A stretch of DNA of 64,000 nucleotides from Streptomyces lincolnensis (GCF_001685355.1 NZ_CP016438.1:8618001-8682000), one strand, 5' to 3'; positions 1 to 10,343 are shown, counted from the stretch's first letter. A program made the numbers and translations. The notes: a model not told the origin generated them from the letters alone.

Positions 1-912
1 GCCTATCTGGAGGAGCGCGAGGTCGCGCGCCGGCACGCCCGCGACGACTTCGAGGAGTACGCCGACAAGAAGTCCGCCCTCCAGGAGCGGGCCCAGGTCC
101 AGCGTTCCTGGATGGACAAGGGCGTGAAGAACGCGCGCCGCAAGGCGGGCAACGACAACGACAAGATCGGCCGCAAGTTCCGCAGCGAGGCCAGCGAGAA
201 GCAGGCCGCGAAGGCCCGCCAGACCCAGCGCATGATCGAGCGCCTCGATGTCGTCGAGGAACCGCGCAAGGAGTGGGACCTGCGCATGGAGATCGCCTCG
301 GCCCCGCGCTCCGGCGCGGTCGTCGCGACCCTCAGGGACGCGGAGGTGCGGCGCGGCGACTTCGTGCTCGGGCCGGTGAGCCTCCAGATCGACTGGGCGG
401 ACCGGATCGCGGTCACCGGCGCGAACGGCGCGGGCAAGTCGACCCTGCTCGGCGCCCTGCTGGGCCGTGTCCCGCTCGACGCGGGCAGCGCCTCGCTCGG
501 CTCGGGTGTGCTGATCGGCGAGGTCGACCAGGCCCGCAAGCTCTTCCACGGGCCCGAACCCCTGCTCGACGCCTTCTGCGCGGCGGTCCCCGACACGGAA
601 CCGGCCGAGGTCCGCACCCTCCTGGCCAAGTTCGGCCTCAAGGCGGCCCACGTCCTGCGCCCGGCGGCGACCCTCTCCCCGGGCGAACGCACCAGGGCCG
701 CGCTCTCCCTGCTCCAGGGCCGGGGCGTCAACCTCCTGGTCCTCGACGAGCCCACCAACCACCTCGACCTGCCGGCCATCGAACAGCTGGAGTCGGCCCT
801 CGACGCCTACGAGGGCACCCTGCTCCTGGTCACCCACGACCGCCGCATGCTCGACGCGGTCCACGTGACCCGCCGCCTGAAGGTCGCGAACGGCAAGGTG
901 ACCGAACGCTAG
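1..912 (+). CDS. ABC-F family ATP-binding protein, 5' truncated
   Basis: This is the C-terminal part of an ABC-F protein, a soluble duplicated ATPase that acts at the ribosome and has no membrane domain. The frame is open from the first base, so the start and the first ATPase domain lie upstream of the window. Counting codons from base 1, a charged Arg/Lys/Glu-rich linker occupies roughly codons 1-95. The second ATPase domain follows, with Walker A GANGAGKST near codon 140, signature LSPGE near 226, Walker B LLVLDEPTNHLD near 245-256 and the switch His of THD near 279. The DEPTNHLD form is typical of ABC-F. Whether it confers antibiotic resistance or acts as a translation factor cannot be told from this fragment. 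It ends tail to tail with the next gene, with stop codons overlapping. Confidence 0.9.
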   Translation, partial: AYLEEREVARRHARDDFEEYADKKSALQERAQVQRSWMDKGVKNARRKAGNDNDKIGRKFRSEASEKQAAKARQTQRMIERLDVVEEPRKEWDLRMEIASAPRSGAVVATLRDAEVRRGDFVLGPVSLQIDWADRIAVTGANGAGKSTLLGALLGRVPLDAGSASLGSGVLIGEVDQARKLFHGPEPLLDAFCAAVPDTEPAEVRTLLAKFGLKAAHVLRPAATLSPGERTRAALSLLQGRGVNLLVLDEPTNHLDLPAIEQLESALDAYEGTLLLVTHDRRMLDAVHVTRRLKVANGKVTER

Positions 913-1466
913 ACGGACGTCAGCCGGGTCGCCAGTCCCGGATAGTCCACGACGAAGCCGTCCCCGTCGACGACGAGATCGGCCCGGAAGTCGCCGGACG
1001 TGAAGCGCACCAGCCCGTCGCCGAGACAGGTGTAGGTCTGCCGCGACACCTCCACGGTCAGCTCGGGCACCCGCACCCAGGCCATGAGGAACTCCCGCTC
1101 ACCGGACGCCCGGTGCAGCCCGTGCCGCAGCATGGGCATGGTGTTGGTGAGCGGACACAGCCCCAGGTCGCAGTCGAGAGCGCCGTCGACCCCGGCGATC
1201 CGCTCGCCGTTCGCCGTCCAGCGCCCCGCGCCGTCATGGCGCAGGTCGAGCACCCGGGTGCCGCGCTCGGTGGCGGCCTCCACGAGCAGCCGACGCGTCA
1301 CGAAACCGTCGGCGGTGTCGAGCGCGTACGAGATCCAGTACGGCTCCGGCGTCGTCCCGACCGCCCGTCCGTGCCCCCTCAGGGTCTTCTCGCCGAGATC
1401 GACCCAGGCGGTCTCGAACCCTTTGCTCGCCGACACTTCCCAGCTGATGACATGTGACGCGGCCAT
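909..1466 (-). CDS. putative glycolipid-binding domain protein (DUF1089 type)
   Basis: This 185-residue soluble protein resembles the putative glycolipid-binding family (PF06475, formerly DUF1089), a barrel-like fold found in many actinobacteria and without an established function. The body begins SWEV and contains YWISYALDT, a DLRHDG.GRWTANG segment and a C-terminal VVDYPGLATRL, a run I associate with this family. I chose the ATG at 1466; an upstream extension to 1532 is possible, but it is arginine/proline-rich and unlike the family. There is no signal peptide and there are no membrane segments. It is convergent with the ABC-F gene and separated by 100 bp from tex. The family call is from recognition of the sequence pattern; the ligand is unknown. 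Confidence 0.7.
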   Translation of the reverse strand: MAASHVISWEVSASKGFETAWVDLGEKTLRGHGRAVGTTPEPYWISYALDTADGFVTRRLLVEAATERGTRVLDLRHDGAGRWTANGERIAGVDGALDCDLGLCPLTNTMPMLRHGLHRASGEREFLMAWVRVPELTVEVSRQTYTCLGDGLVRFTSGDFRADLVVDGDGFVVDYPGLATRLTSV

Positions 1467-1570
1467 GCCGTCACTGTAGATCCGAACGGTCGCGGACGTG
1501 CCCCCTGCGGGGCGTGGGGAGCCGCGCGGCAAGCCATGACCGGCCCGCGGTTCCCCACGATCCGAAGCCC

Positions 1571-3967
<2,397 letters not shown>

Positions 3968-4111
3968 GATCCCGTACCGCCTTCTCCACTGGGGTTGCGC
4001 GGCAATTGTGGCAGGTGGCACCGACAGTCGGGGATCAGGGCGGCTCCCGGCGGGCCGGAACGGGCGCCCCGCCCGCGGCGCGAGGCCGCGGCCGGGCGAA
4101 CGTCCCGAAGG

Positions 4112-4243
4112 TCAGGCCCGGCGGCTGCGGGTCGAGCCCGAGGCCCCGCCGAAGAGGCGGGCCAGCGCGCGGAACGGCAGGGTCACGACAGTGGCGATGG
4201 CCCCACCGATCTGGCGCAGTACGTCTGCGATCGCTCGGAACAC
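4112..4243 (-). CDS. LPFR-motif small protein
   Basis: This is a 43-residue protein starting at GTG with a well-placed GAAAGGGG ribosome-binding site. It reads VFRAIADVLRQIGG and then a hydrophobic stretch leading into TLPFRALARLFGG, and ends in a basic Ser/Arg tail. I recall this as the LPFR-motif small protein family, common in Streptomyces. It is probably an amphipathic or membrane-associated peptide. It stands alone between tex and the SCO6745-type gene. No function is known to me. Codon use (G/C at almost every third position) supports it being coding. Confidence 0.75.
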   Translation of the reverse strand: MFRAIADVLRQIGGAIATVVTLPFRALARLFGGASGSTRSRRA

Positions 4244-4333
4244 GTGTTTCCCCTTTCCTCACCCGGCCACGATGACCGGGAAAGGACGGGTACCTCGCGG
4301 ACGGCCGGACATGCTTGATCGCTCAGACCCGTT

Positions 4334-4375
4334 CAGTTCTTCCCGATCAGTTCTTCCCGATCAGTTCTTCCCGAT
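4334..4375. repeat. three perfect 14-bp tandem repeats across a stop codon
   Basis: CAGTTCTTCCCGAT is repeated three times without mismatch (4334-4347, 4348-4361, 4362-4375). The TGA stop of the neighbouring minus-strand gene (4361-4363) is created at the junction of copies 2 and 3. Because 14 is not a multiple of three, adding or losing a copy would change the C-terminus of the encoded protein. Confidence 0.95.
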
Positions 4376-5230
4376 CAGGTCCGCCGGGAAGGCGCCGGCG
4401 GCGAGCGCGGTGCGTGCGAATCCCGCGCCGAGCTCGGTCAGGCGCGTGACGCCGTCCGCGCCGAGGTGCTCGTAGGGGGCCCGGTCCAGGCGGTCCGTCT
4501 CCTGCTCGATCTCCTCGCGGAGTACGCGGCCCTGCTCCGTCAGCTCACCGCTCTCGTCCAGCACACCGCGCTCGCGCAGCCGCCCCACTGCCGCGTCCCA
4601 GTCCTCCCGGGTCCAGCCGCGGGTGCCGGAGACCCACTTCGGGGTCATGCCCTTGCCGGTCGCCGTGTGGGTCACCATCGCCTCCAGGCCGTCGAGCCCC
4701 ACGGCCATCAGGACGGCGAGGTGCCCGTCGCCGCGGTGCTCGCGCAGCAGCGTGGCCGCGTGCCAGTACGCCAGGTGCGGCTCCTCGGGCACGGGCAGGT
4801 CGGCGTGCGCGGAGTACAGCGGCCGGGCACTGCGCGAACAGGCCTCGGCGGCGCGCAGGGCGAGTCGGGCGGCCTCGGCCATGTCCGCGCAGGCCACCGT
4901 CTCCTCGCCCAGCAGACGCCGCAGCGTCACGTCGACCGCACGGGCGCGGGCCGCCAGGACCTGCTCGGGCGTGGCCGTCGTCCACACCGCGGGCACGTGC
5001 TCGGCCACCAGCTCGTGCTTGTAGTTGTAGAAGGTCGCCGTCACCGTGCCGGCCCCGACCGGGCCCAGCGCGGCCGCCCGCACCGCGAAGTTCACGGCCC
5101 GGGGATGCGTGACGCCCAGCGCGCCCAGCTCCCGGCCCAGGTCGGGCGAGAAGTAGTGCGTCGAGTGCAGGGAGTTGAGCATGGTGTGACAGCGGCGGGC
5201 CGCGCGCGGCTCCAGGGCGACGGTAGTCAT
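4361..5230 (-). CDS. SCO6745-family protein
   Basis: This 289-residue protein matches the actinobacterial SCO6745 family, a helical protein of uncertain role, possibly distantly winged-helix at its C-terminus (GRLRERGVLDESGELTEQG resembles a helix-turn-helix wing region). It begins MTTVALEPRAARRC and contains a conserved HYFSPDLGRELG segment and the pattern YWHAATLLREHRGDGH, which I associate with this family. I chose ATG 5230; three further upstream codons are possible. A 16-bp perfect palindrome lies only 11 bp upstream of the start, so expression is probably repressor-controlled. The last codons and the stop lie inside a three-copy 14-bp tandem repeat. Substrate and partners are unknown. 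Confidence 0.75.
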   Translation of the reverse strand: MTTVALEPRAARRCHTMLNSLHSTHYFSPDLGRELGALGVTHPRAVNFAVRAAALGPVGAGTVTATFYNYKHELVAEHVPAVWTTATPEQVLAARARAVDVTLRRLLGEETVACADMAEAARLALRAAEACSRSARPLYSAHADLPVPEEPHLAYWHAATLLREHRGDGHLAVLMAVGLDGLEAMVTHTATGKGMTPKWVSGTRGWTREDWDAAVGRLRERGVLDESGELTEQGRVLREEIEQETDRLDRAPYEHLGADGVTRLTELGAGFARTALAAGAFPADLIGKN

Positions 5231-5241
5231 GACCCGCACGT

Positions 5242-5257
5242 TACCGACCGGTCGGTA
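5242..5257. promoter_or_regulatory. 16-bp palindrome, TetR-type operator candidate
   Basis: TACCGACCGGTCGGTA is a perfect palindrome in the 114-bp divergent gap between the SCO6745-type gene and the GlxA-type regulator. ACCGACCGGTCGGT-like sites are typical of TetR-family repressors. No TetR gene is adjacent; the only one in the window is 35 kb away. Confidence 0.6.
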
Positions 5258-5344
5258 CCTTGCCGAGGCGGGGTGCGAGGCATGGCGGAAAAGGTGGGGA
5301 ACTCGTCATTGCGGCCATCCGCTCGCGCGCCAACAATCGGAGGC

Positions 5345-6304
5345 ATGGCGCAGCGAACCCTTCTCGTCGTCCTCTTCGACGGCGTTCAGAGTCTCGACAT
5401 CACCGGCCCTGTCGAGGTCTTCGCCGGGGCCGAGACCCACACCCCGGGCAGCTACCGCATCCGTACGGCCTCGCTGGACGGGGCTCCGGTGCGCACCTCC
5501 AGCGGCCTGACCCTCGTACCGGACGAGTCCCTCGGGGACGTGCCCGCGCCGCACACCCTTCTTGTCCCGGGCGGCCAGGGCACCCGTGTTCCCGATCCGC
5601 GCCTGACCGACTGGCTGCGTGAGCACGGTCCGCGCGCCGAGCGGCTGGTGTCCGTGTGCACCGGCGCGATCCGGCTCGCCCAGGCGGGCCTGCTGGACGG
5701 CCGCCGGGTCACCACCCACTGGGCGTACTGCGAGAAACTCGCCCGCGACCACCCGGCGATCCGGGTCGAACCCGATCCGATCTACATCCGCGACGGACAG
5801 GTCTTCACCTCCGCGGGTGTCACCTCCGGCATCGATCTCGCCCTCGCCCTGGTCGAGGAGGACCTGGGCCGGGACGTGGCGCTCGCCATCGCCCGTCACC
5901 TGGTCGTCTTCCTGCGCCGGCCGGGCAACCAGGCCCAGTTCAGCGCCCAGCTCGCCGCCCAGACGGCCCAGCGGGAACCGCTGCGCGAGGTCCAGCGGTG
6001 GATCACCGAGCACCCCGGCGCCGACCTGACCGTCGACGCCCTCGCCGAGCGCGCCCGCCTCTCCCCGCGCCACTTCGCCCGCGCCTTCCACGCCGAGACC
6101 GGCATGCCCCCGGGCCGCTACGTCGACCGCGTCCGCCTCGAACACGCCCGCCGCCTCCTGGAGGACACCACCCACGGCATCGAGGAGATCTCCCGCACCA
6201 GCGGCTACGGCACCCCCGAGGCCATGCGCCGAGCCTTCGTCAAAACCCTCGGCTCGGCCCCCACGGAATACCGCCGCCGCTTCCACCCGACTCCGGCCCA
6301 CTGA
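5345..6304 (+). CDS. GlxA family transcriptional regulator (DJ-1/PfpI plus AraC)
   Basis: This is a 319-residue AraC-type activator with an N-terminal DJ-1/PfpI-like domain (residues 1-170, VLFDGVQSLDITGPVEVF at the start) and a C-terminal double helix-turn-helix (about 215-315, with LSPRHFARAFHAETGMPPG and GYGTPEAMRRAF). The position of the DJ-1 nucleophile is kept as Cys105 in VCTGA, as in many GlxA-type regulators, where the domain senses rather than catalyses. The start is ATG 5345. GGAGG sits only one base upstream of it, which is too close for ordinary initiation, so a leaderless transcript or an upstream in-frame start at 5282 remains possible. A second DJ-1 protein (6894-7529) lies downstream and may be its target or partner. 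Confidence 0.9.
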   Translation: MAQRTLLVVLFDGVQSLDITGPVEVFAGAETHTPGSYRIRTASLDGAPVRTSSGLTLVPDESLGDVPAPHTLLVPGGQGTRVPDPRLTDWLREHGPRAERLVSVCTGAIRLAQAGLLDGRRVTTHWAYCEKLARDHPAIRVEPDPIYIRDGQVFTSAGVTSGIDLALALVEEDLGRDVALAIARHLVVFLRRPGNQAQFSAQLAAQTAQREPLREVQRWITEHPGADLTVDALAERARLSPRHFARAFHAETGMPPGRYVDRVRLEHARRLLEDTTHGIEEISRTSGYGTPEAMRRAFVKTLGSAPTEYRRRFHPTPAH

Positions 6305-6893
6305 TCACCAGGGGCCACCCACGGACACCCCGCCGTCGCCCCCTGACACCCGCCTGCCGGGTAGCTGAAGCTCGCCTGCTGACATCCGGCCCCGACTCGC
6401 TGAGCCTCGGAAGCCGTCCACCGACCCTCGCCCGCTGATGCCTGCCGCCTGCCCGCGACGTCCGACGTCGCCTCGGCTCCCAGGGCCGCTCGCTGACATC
6501 CCGTCCCGCTCGCCGACAACCTGCGCTGCCTGCTGATGCTCGCCCCCCACTCGCTGAGACCCGTGAGCCGTACACCGATCCCCGCCCTGCCGTGTGCCCG
6601 AGACGTCCGAAGTCGCCCCCGACCCCCGGGACCCGCCCGTTGACACACCGCCCCGCCCGCTGACCCCGACGGTTCCCGTCCGCCCAGTCCGGCGCTTGCC
6701 GACCGATGTCGCGCACGCACCGGCGCCACGCACTCACCGACCGGCGTTCCAGTGGTCACCCACTGCTCCTGACCCCGGAGTCACCCGCCCCCAGCCGGGC
6801 ACGGCCCCGGCACCCACCTGCCGAGCCCCAACACCTGCAAGCGCGACCCTCAACGCCCACCCACCCCCAACCCCTCCCACCGAAAGGCCCCCG
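6305..6893. other. 589-bp non-coding gap with degenerate repeats
   Basis: I see no convincing gene here. Every long open frame is proline/arginine-rich or glycine/serine-rich filler. The sequence is cytosine-rich on the + strand and is made of recurring phrases such as CTCGCTGA, CCGCTGATG and CGCTGACATC. Two imperfect copies of about 145 bp are visible (about 6376-6520 and 6529-6670). A GAAAGG element ahead of 6894 serves the next gene. Confidence 0.7.
6376..6670. repeat. two diverged direct repeats of about 145 bp
   Basis: Copy 1 (about 6376-6520) and copy 2 (about 6529-6670) share the same succession of short blocks: CTGCTGA, ACTCGCTGAG, GAGCCGT.CACCGA, GCGACGTCCGACGTCGC against GAGACGTCCGAAGTCGC, and CCGCTCGCTGACA against CCGCCCGTTGACA. 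Alignment is by eye; identity is only moderate. Confidence 0.5.
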
Positions 6894-7529
6894 ATGCAGA
6901 TCGCCATCGTGCTCTTCGACCGCTTCACCGCCCTGGACGCGGTAGGCCCCTACGAGACCCTGGGACGGCTTCCGGGCGCGGAGACCGTCTTTGTCGCCGA
7001 GCGGACCGGTCCGGTGCGTACGGAGACCGGGAACCTCGCCATCACCGCGGACAGGACGCTCGCCGAGGTGCCGGACCCGGACATCCTGGTCGTGCCGGGC
7101 GGCCCCGGCCAGACCCCGCAGATGGAGAACGCGGCGCTGCTGGACTGGCTGCGCACCGCGGACGCCACGAGCGCCTGGACCACGTCGGTGTGCACCGGCT
7201 CCCTGCTGCTGGCGGCCGCGGGGCTCCTGGAGGGCCGCCGCGCGACCTCGCACTGGCTCGCGCTGGACTTCCTGAAGCGGTTCGGCGCAGAGGTGACCGA
7301 GGAGAGGGTGGTGACGGACGGCAAGTACGTCACCGCGGCCGGTGTCTCCGCCGGCATCGACATGGGCCTCACCCTGCTCGGCCGGATCGCGGGCGACGAA
7401 CACGCCCAGGCCGTCCAGCTGTTGACCGAGTACGACCCGCAGCCGCCCTACGACGCCGGTTCCCCGCACAAGGCCCCGGCCCACCTGGTCCAGGAGTTCC
7501 GGTCCAGGAGCCGCTTCATCCTGACGTAG
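6894..7529 (+). CDS. DJ-1/PfpI family protein
   Basis: This is a 211-residue single-domain DJ-1/PfpI protein of the glutamine-amidotransferase-like superfamily. It begins MQIAIVLFDRFTALDAVGPYE, contains ILVVPGGPGQ, and has a candidate nucleophile Cys100 in VCTGS followed by the GLLEGRRATSHW segment typical of the isonitrile hydratase/GlxA N-domain subgroup. Unlike its upstream neighbour it lacks the AraC DNA-binding part. The ATG at 6894 has AAAGG about 8 bases upstream. It overlaps the convergent enoyl-CoA hydratase gene by 14 bp. It is likely to be an isonitrile hydratase-like enzyme or a stress protein; the substrate is not determinable. Confidence 0.85.
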   Translation: MQIAIVLFDRFTALDAVGPYETLGRLPGAETVFVAERTGPVRTETGNLAITADRTLAEVPDPDILVVPGGPGQTPQMENAALLDWLRTADATSAWTTSVCTGSLLLAAAGLLEGRRATSHWLALDFLKRFGAEVTEERVVTDGKYVTAAGVSAGIDMGLTLLGRIAGDEHAQAVQLLTEYDPQPPYDAGSPHKAPAHLVQEFRSRSRFILT

Positions 7530-8265
7530 TCCATGTGAAGCGCGGAGGCCTGCGCTCCAGGAACGCGGCGACCCCCTCCGCGGTGTCGCCGCTGCCGCGT
7601 GCCTGCTCGGCCCAGTAGGCGTCCCGGTCGGCGCGCCCGTCGGCGAACTCCTTCGCCGCGGCCTGCGTCAGCTGCGACCGGGACGCCAGAATCCGGGTGA
7701 ACTCCGCGACCCGCTTGCCCAGTTCGCCCACCGCCGCCACCTCGTCCACCAGGCCCGTACGCAGCGCCCGCTGCGCGTCGATCAACTCCCCGGAGTACAA
7801 CAGGTACTTGGTCGTCGCCGGACCCACCAGCGCCACCAACCGCCGGGTGGAGGACGCCGGATACACGATCCCGAGCTTCGCCGGCGTCACCCCGAACAGC
7901 GCCCCCTCCTCGGCGAACCGCAGATCGCAGGCCGCCGCGAGCTGCGACCCGCCGCCCACGCAGTGACCGCGGATCGCCGCCAGCGTCGGCTTGGGGAAGG
8001 CCGCGAGAGCCTCCTCGGCCAGCACCGCGAGCCCCTGCGCCTCCTCGGGCGACTGACGCAGCGTGGAGATGTCGGCCCCCGCGCAGAACGTCCCGCCCGC
8101 ACCGGTCAGCACCAGAGCCCGTACGCCCGGATCGGCGGCCAGGGTGTCGAGCAACGGCGGCAGCGCCCGCCACATCGCCGCCGTCATGGCGTTGCGCTTG
8201 GCCGGGTGGTGGACGACGACGGTGGCGACCGAGTCGACGACGTCGTGCAACAGCTGCGGCTCCAT
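7516..8265 (-). CDS. enoyl-CoA hydratase/isomerase family protein
   Basis: This is a 249-residue crotonase-fold enzyme that would act on acyl-CoA thioesters in the cytoplasm. The oxyanion-hole pieces are visible as AGADIS (about 60-65) and GHCVGGGSQLAAACDLR (about 100-116), and ALFGVTPAKLGIVYP follows as in crotonases. The Glu that aligns with the first hydratase catalytic residue is not obvious in VGGGSQLA, so isomerase or another crotonase chemistry is possible. The start ATG 8265 gives MEPQLLHDVVDSVATVVVHHPAKRNA. It is convergent with the DJ-1 gene. There is no adjacent acyl-CoA pathway gene, so its pathway is unknown. Confidence 0.85.
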   Translation of the reverse strand: MEPQLLHDVVDSVATVVVHHPAKRNAMTAAMWRALPPLLDTLAADPGVRALVLTGAGGTFCAGADISTLRQSPEEAQGLAVLAEEALAAFPKPTLAAIRGHCVGGGSQLAAACDLRFAEEGALFGVTPAKLGIVYPASSTRRLVALVGPATTKYLLYSGELIDAQRALRTGLVDEVAAVGELGKRVAEFTRILASRSQLTQAAAKEFADGRADRDAYWAEQARGSGDTAEGVAAFLERRPPRFTWTTSG

Positions 8266-8398
8266 GCGCCGGATGCTATCCGCCCGCGCGCCGGATCGAT
8301 CAAGAAGGTCCCGGGTGAGAGTTACGACACCGAGGGTAAAGGGGACTAAAGGTAAGAGAAGTGATCAAGGGGGATCCAAGGGGGATCAAGGAGGCGCG

Positions 8399-9037
8399 AT
8401 GGCCAGGTCCACCCAGCCGAAGAGCGAGACGCAGAAGCTGAGCCGCGGTTTCGGCTGGCTCGCCGCACTCGGCGTGCTGCTCGTCCTCGCCGGACTCGTC
8501 GGGCTGATCTACACCGGCGTGGCCACCCTGACCTCGATGTTCCTCTTCGGCTGGCTGCTGCTGATCGGCGGCGCGGTCGGCCTGCTGCACGCGATCCAGG
8601 CGCGCGGCACCAACTTCTTCTGGCTCGGCGTGGTGGTCGCGGCCCTGAACATCGCGGCCGGCGCGGTGATCCTCCGCAGGCCGGAGGCCGCGGCCGAGGC
8701 GCTGACCATGTTCGCCGCCCTGCTCTTCCTCACCGGCGGGGTGTTCCGGCTGGTGGGCAGCGTGGTGGTGCGCGGACCGCAGTTCGGCTGGACCCTCGTC
8801 CAGGGCGCCTTCGGTCTCCTGCTGGGCATCCTGGTCCTGGCCTCCTGGCCGAGCAGCAGCAAGTACGTCATCGGCAGCTTCTTCTCCCTCGCCCTGCTCT
8901 TCGACGGCCTCGGCCTGATCGCCACCGGCTTCGGCGGTCGCCGTATCGTCGGCATCGTCTCCGAGCAGCTGACCGGGCAGGACGGCCGGCGGGACGAACC
9001 GGACGAGGCCGCCACGAAACCCGTACCGTCCGAATAG
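8399..9037 (+). CDS. DUF308/HdeD family integral membrane protein
   Basis: This 212-residue membrane protein has about six hydrophobic segments, beginning with GWLAALGVLLVLAGLVGL, in the arrangement of the HdeD/DUF308 family. HdeD of E. coli is linked to acid resistance, but actinobacterial members have no proven role. The N-terminus (MARSTQPKSETQKLSRG) and C-terminus (DGRRDEPDEAATKP) are hydrophilic and probably cytoplasmic. ATG 8399 has a strong AAGGAGG. The leader just upstream contains a repeated AAGGGGGATC element. It stands alone between two unrelated genes. Confidence 0.85.
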   Translation: MARSTQPKSETQKLSRGFGWLAALGVLLVLAGLVGLIYTGVATLTSMFLFGWLLLIGGAVGLLHAIQARGTNFFWLGVVVAALNIAAGAVILRRPEAAAEALTMFAALLFLTGGVFRLVGSVVVRGPQFGWTLVQGAFGLLLGILVLASWPSSSKYVIGSFFSLALLFDGLGLIATGFGGRRIVGIVSEQLTGQDGRRDEPDEAATKPVPSE

Positions 9038-9057
9038 TTCGCGAAGTCGGCACCGAC

Positions 9058-9081
9058 CGAACAACAGCGGTCTCTTGTTCG
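9058..9081. terminator. weak hairpin after the DUF308 gene
   Basis: CGAACAA (9058-9064) and TTGTTCG (9075-9081) form a 7-bp stem with a 10-nt loop, 20 bp after the DUF308 stop. It is AT-rich for this genome and lacks a T-tract, so it could be an operator for the next gene. Confidence 0.35.
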
Positions 9082-9211
9082 CCCAGGACTTGCACAGATG
9101 ATCGGAAGCGCTCGATATCTGCTGACTTCTGGTCAGTCCAGCGGGGCGCCCGGGCCGGTTACCAACACTCATGACGTGGCGACAATCGAGCGCGAGGGTG
9201 GCGACCGGACG

Positions 9212-9721
9212 ATGGATGACCATGGGCGCGGGTCCGGCCCACGCCCAGCAGGCGATACGGACGAGCCCCTCGACCCAAAACCGCCGGAGCCGCTGCCGTA
9301 CGAGGGAGTGTGGCGTTTCACGGCCCCGGCCGCCGACGCCTCGGTCCCGCAGGCGCGGCACGCCGTACGGGACCTGTTGTACCGCCAGGGCGTGCCGATC
9401 CCGGGCGATCTGCTCCAGGGCGTGCTGCTGATCGTCTCGGAGCTGGTCACCAACGCCGTCCGGCACGCGGCACTGCTGTCGCCGATGCTCGCGGTGGAGG
9501 TCGCCGTCGGCGCGGAGTGGGTGCGGCTGTCCGTGGAGGACAACCATCCCTACCGCCCCACCGCCCTGGAGGCCGACCACGGCCGGACCGGAGGCCGCGG
9601 GCTGCTGCTGGTGCGTGAGATCACGCGCGAGGCGGGCGGTGTGTGCGACGTCGAGCACACGGCGAGCGGCGGCAAGGTGATCTGGGCCGCCCTGCCGTTC
9701 GTGCCGGCGCGGATCCCCTAG
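9212..9721 (+). CDS. ATP-binding protein, anti-sigma/RsbW-type HATPase
   Basis: This is a 169-residue histidine-kinase-like ATPase of the SpoIIAB/RsbW type that is abundant in Streptomyces. The ATPase core shows the N box ELVTNAVRHA (about 75-84), the G1-like position SVEDNHP and the G2-like GRTGGRGLLLVREI (about 125-138). The first 40 residues are a proline/aspartate-rich extension. I chose ATG 9212 because GAGGGTGG lies at a workable distance; GTG 9176 is in frame but has no binding site. It has no adjacent sigma factor or anti-anti-sigma factor, so its partner is unknown. A CTGAC-TTCTG-GTCAG inverted repeat lies at 9122-9136 upstream. Confidence 0.85.
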   Translation: MDDHGRGSGPRPAGDTDEPLDPKPPEPLPYEGVWRFTAPAADASVPQARHAVRDLLYRQGVPIPGDLLQGVLLIVSELVTNAVRHAALLSPMLAVEVAVGAEWVRLSVEDNHPYRPTALEADHGRTGGRGLLLVREITREAGGVCDVEHTASGGKVIWAALPFVPARIP

Positions 9722-9746
9722 AGAGTCGTAGAGGGCCGTAGAGGGC
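9717..9746. repeat. 10-bp tandem repeats over the ATPase stop codon
   Basis: Units CCTAGAGAGT, CGTAGAGGGC and CGTAGAGGGC run from 9717 to 9746, the last two identical. The TAG stop (9719-9721) of the ATP-binding protein lies in the first unit. Confidence 0.7.
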
Positions 9747-9749
9747 GCG

Positions 9750-10343
9750 TCACCAGTCGGCGGACGGGCCCGTCAGTTCCTTGACCGCGGGCCGGGCCGC
9801 GTCCAGCACCGTCATGAACCACGAGGAGAAGGTGTCCTTGGCGTGCCGCTCCGCCAGCTCGTCGGGCGTCACGAACGCCGTCGCGCCGACCTCCTCCGGG
9901 TCGGGCCGCAGCGGTGCCTGCACCAGCCCCACGAAGAGGTGGTTGTACTCCTGCTCCACCAGACCCGACTCCGGGTCCGGGTGGTTGTAGCGCACCGTGC
10001 CCGCCTCGGCGAGCAGCGAGGGCGAGACGCCCAGTTCCTCGTACGTCCGCCGGGCGGCCGCCGCGAAGGGCGCCTCGCCGGGGTAGGGGTGGCCGCAGCA
10101 GGTGTTGGACCACACACCGGGGGAGTGGTACTTGCCGAGCGCCCGCTGCTGGAGCAGCAGCCGGCCCTGCTCGTCGAAGAGGAACACCGAGAAGGCGCGG
10201 TGCAACTGCCCCGGCGGCTGGTGGGCGGCGAGCTTCTCCGCGGTGCCGATCGTCGCACCGTTCTCGTCGACCAGTTCCAGCAGAATCGGCTCCGCGGTGC
10301 CGTTCGACGAACGGTGCGTCGCGGTGGCAGGTGTGATCGGCAT
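9750..10343 (-). CDS. idi: isopentenyl-diphosphate delta-isomerase, type 1
   Basis: This is a 197-residue Nudix-fold enzyme interconverting IPP and DMAPP. The type 1 hallmarks are present: the catalytic Cys in SNTCCGHPYPGE, the metal-binding region RRTYEELG, and the catalytic Glu in EQEYNHLF. Length is normal for type 1 IDI. The start is ATG 10343, with GAAGG about 8 bases upstream; the frame is open far upstream but that part has no family similarity. It lies about 10 kb from the hopanoid operon, which carries dxs and ispG, so it fits as the isomerase that balances IPP and DMAPP for hopanoid synthesis. It is not in an operon with them. Confidence 0.95.
   Translation of the reverse strand: MPITPATATHRSSNGTAEPILLELVDENGATIGTAEKLAAHQPPGQLHRAFSVFLFDEQGRLLLQQRALGKYHSPGVWSNTCCGHPYPGEAPFAAAARRTYEELGVSPSLLAEAGTVRYNHPDPESGLVEQEYNHLFVGLVQAPLRPDPEEVGATAFVTPDELAERHAKDTFSSWFMTVLDAARPAVKELTGPSADW

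Noticed and set aside
8313..8339. Possible stress sigma factor (SigB-type) promoter before the DUF308 gene
   Set aside because: GGGTAA is present but the -35-like GGGT is 17 bp away and a poor match, so I did not list it.
8300..9658. Long minus-strand frame across the DUF308 and ATPase genes
   Set aside because: It is antisense to two well-supported genes and has low-complexity Gln/Glu/Gly content.
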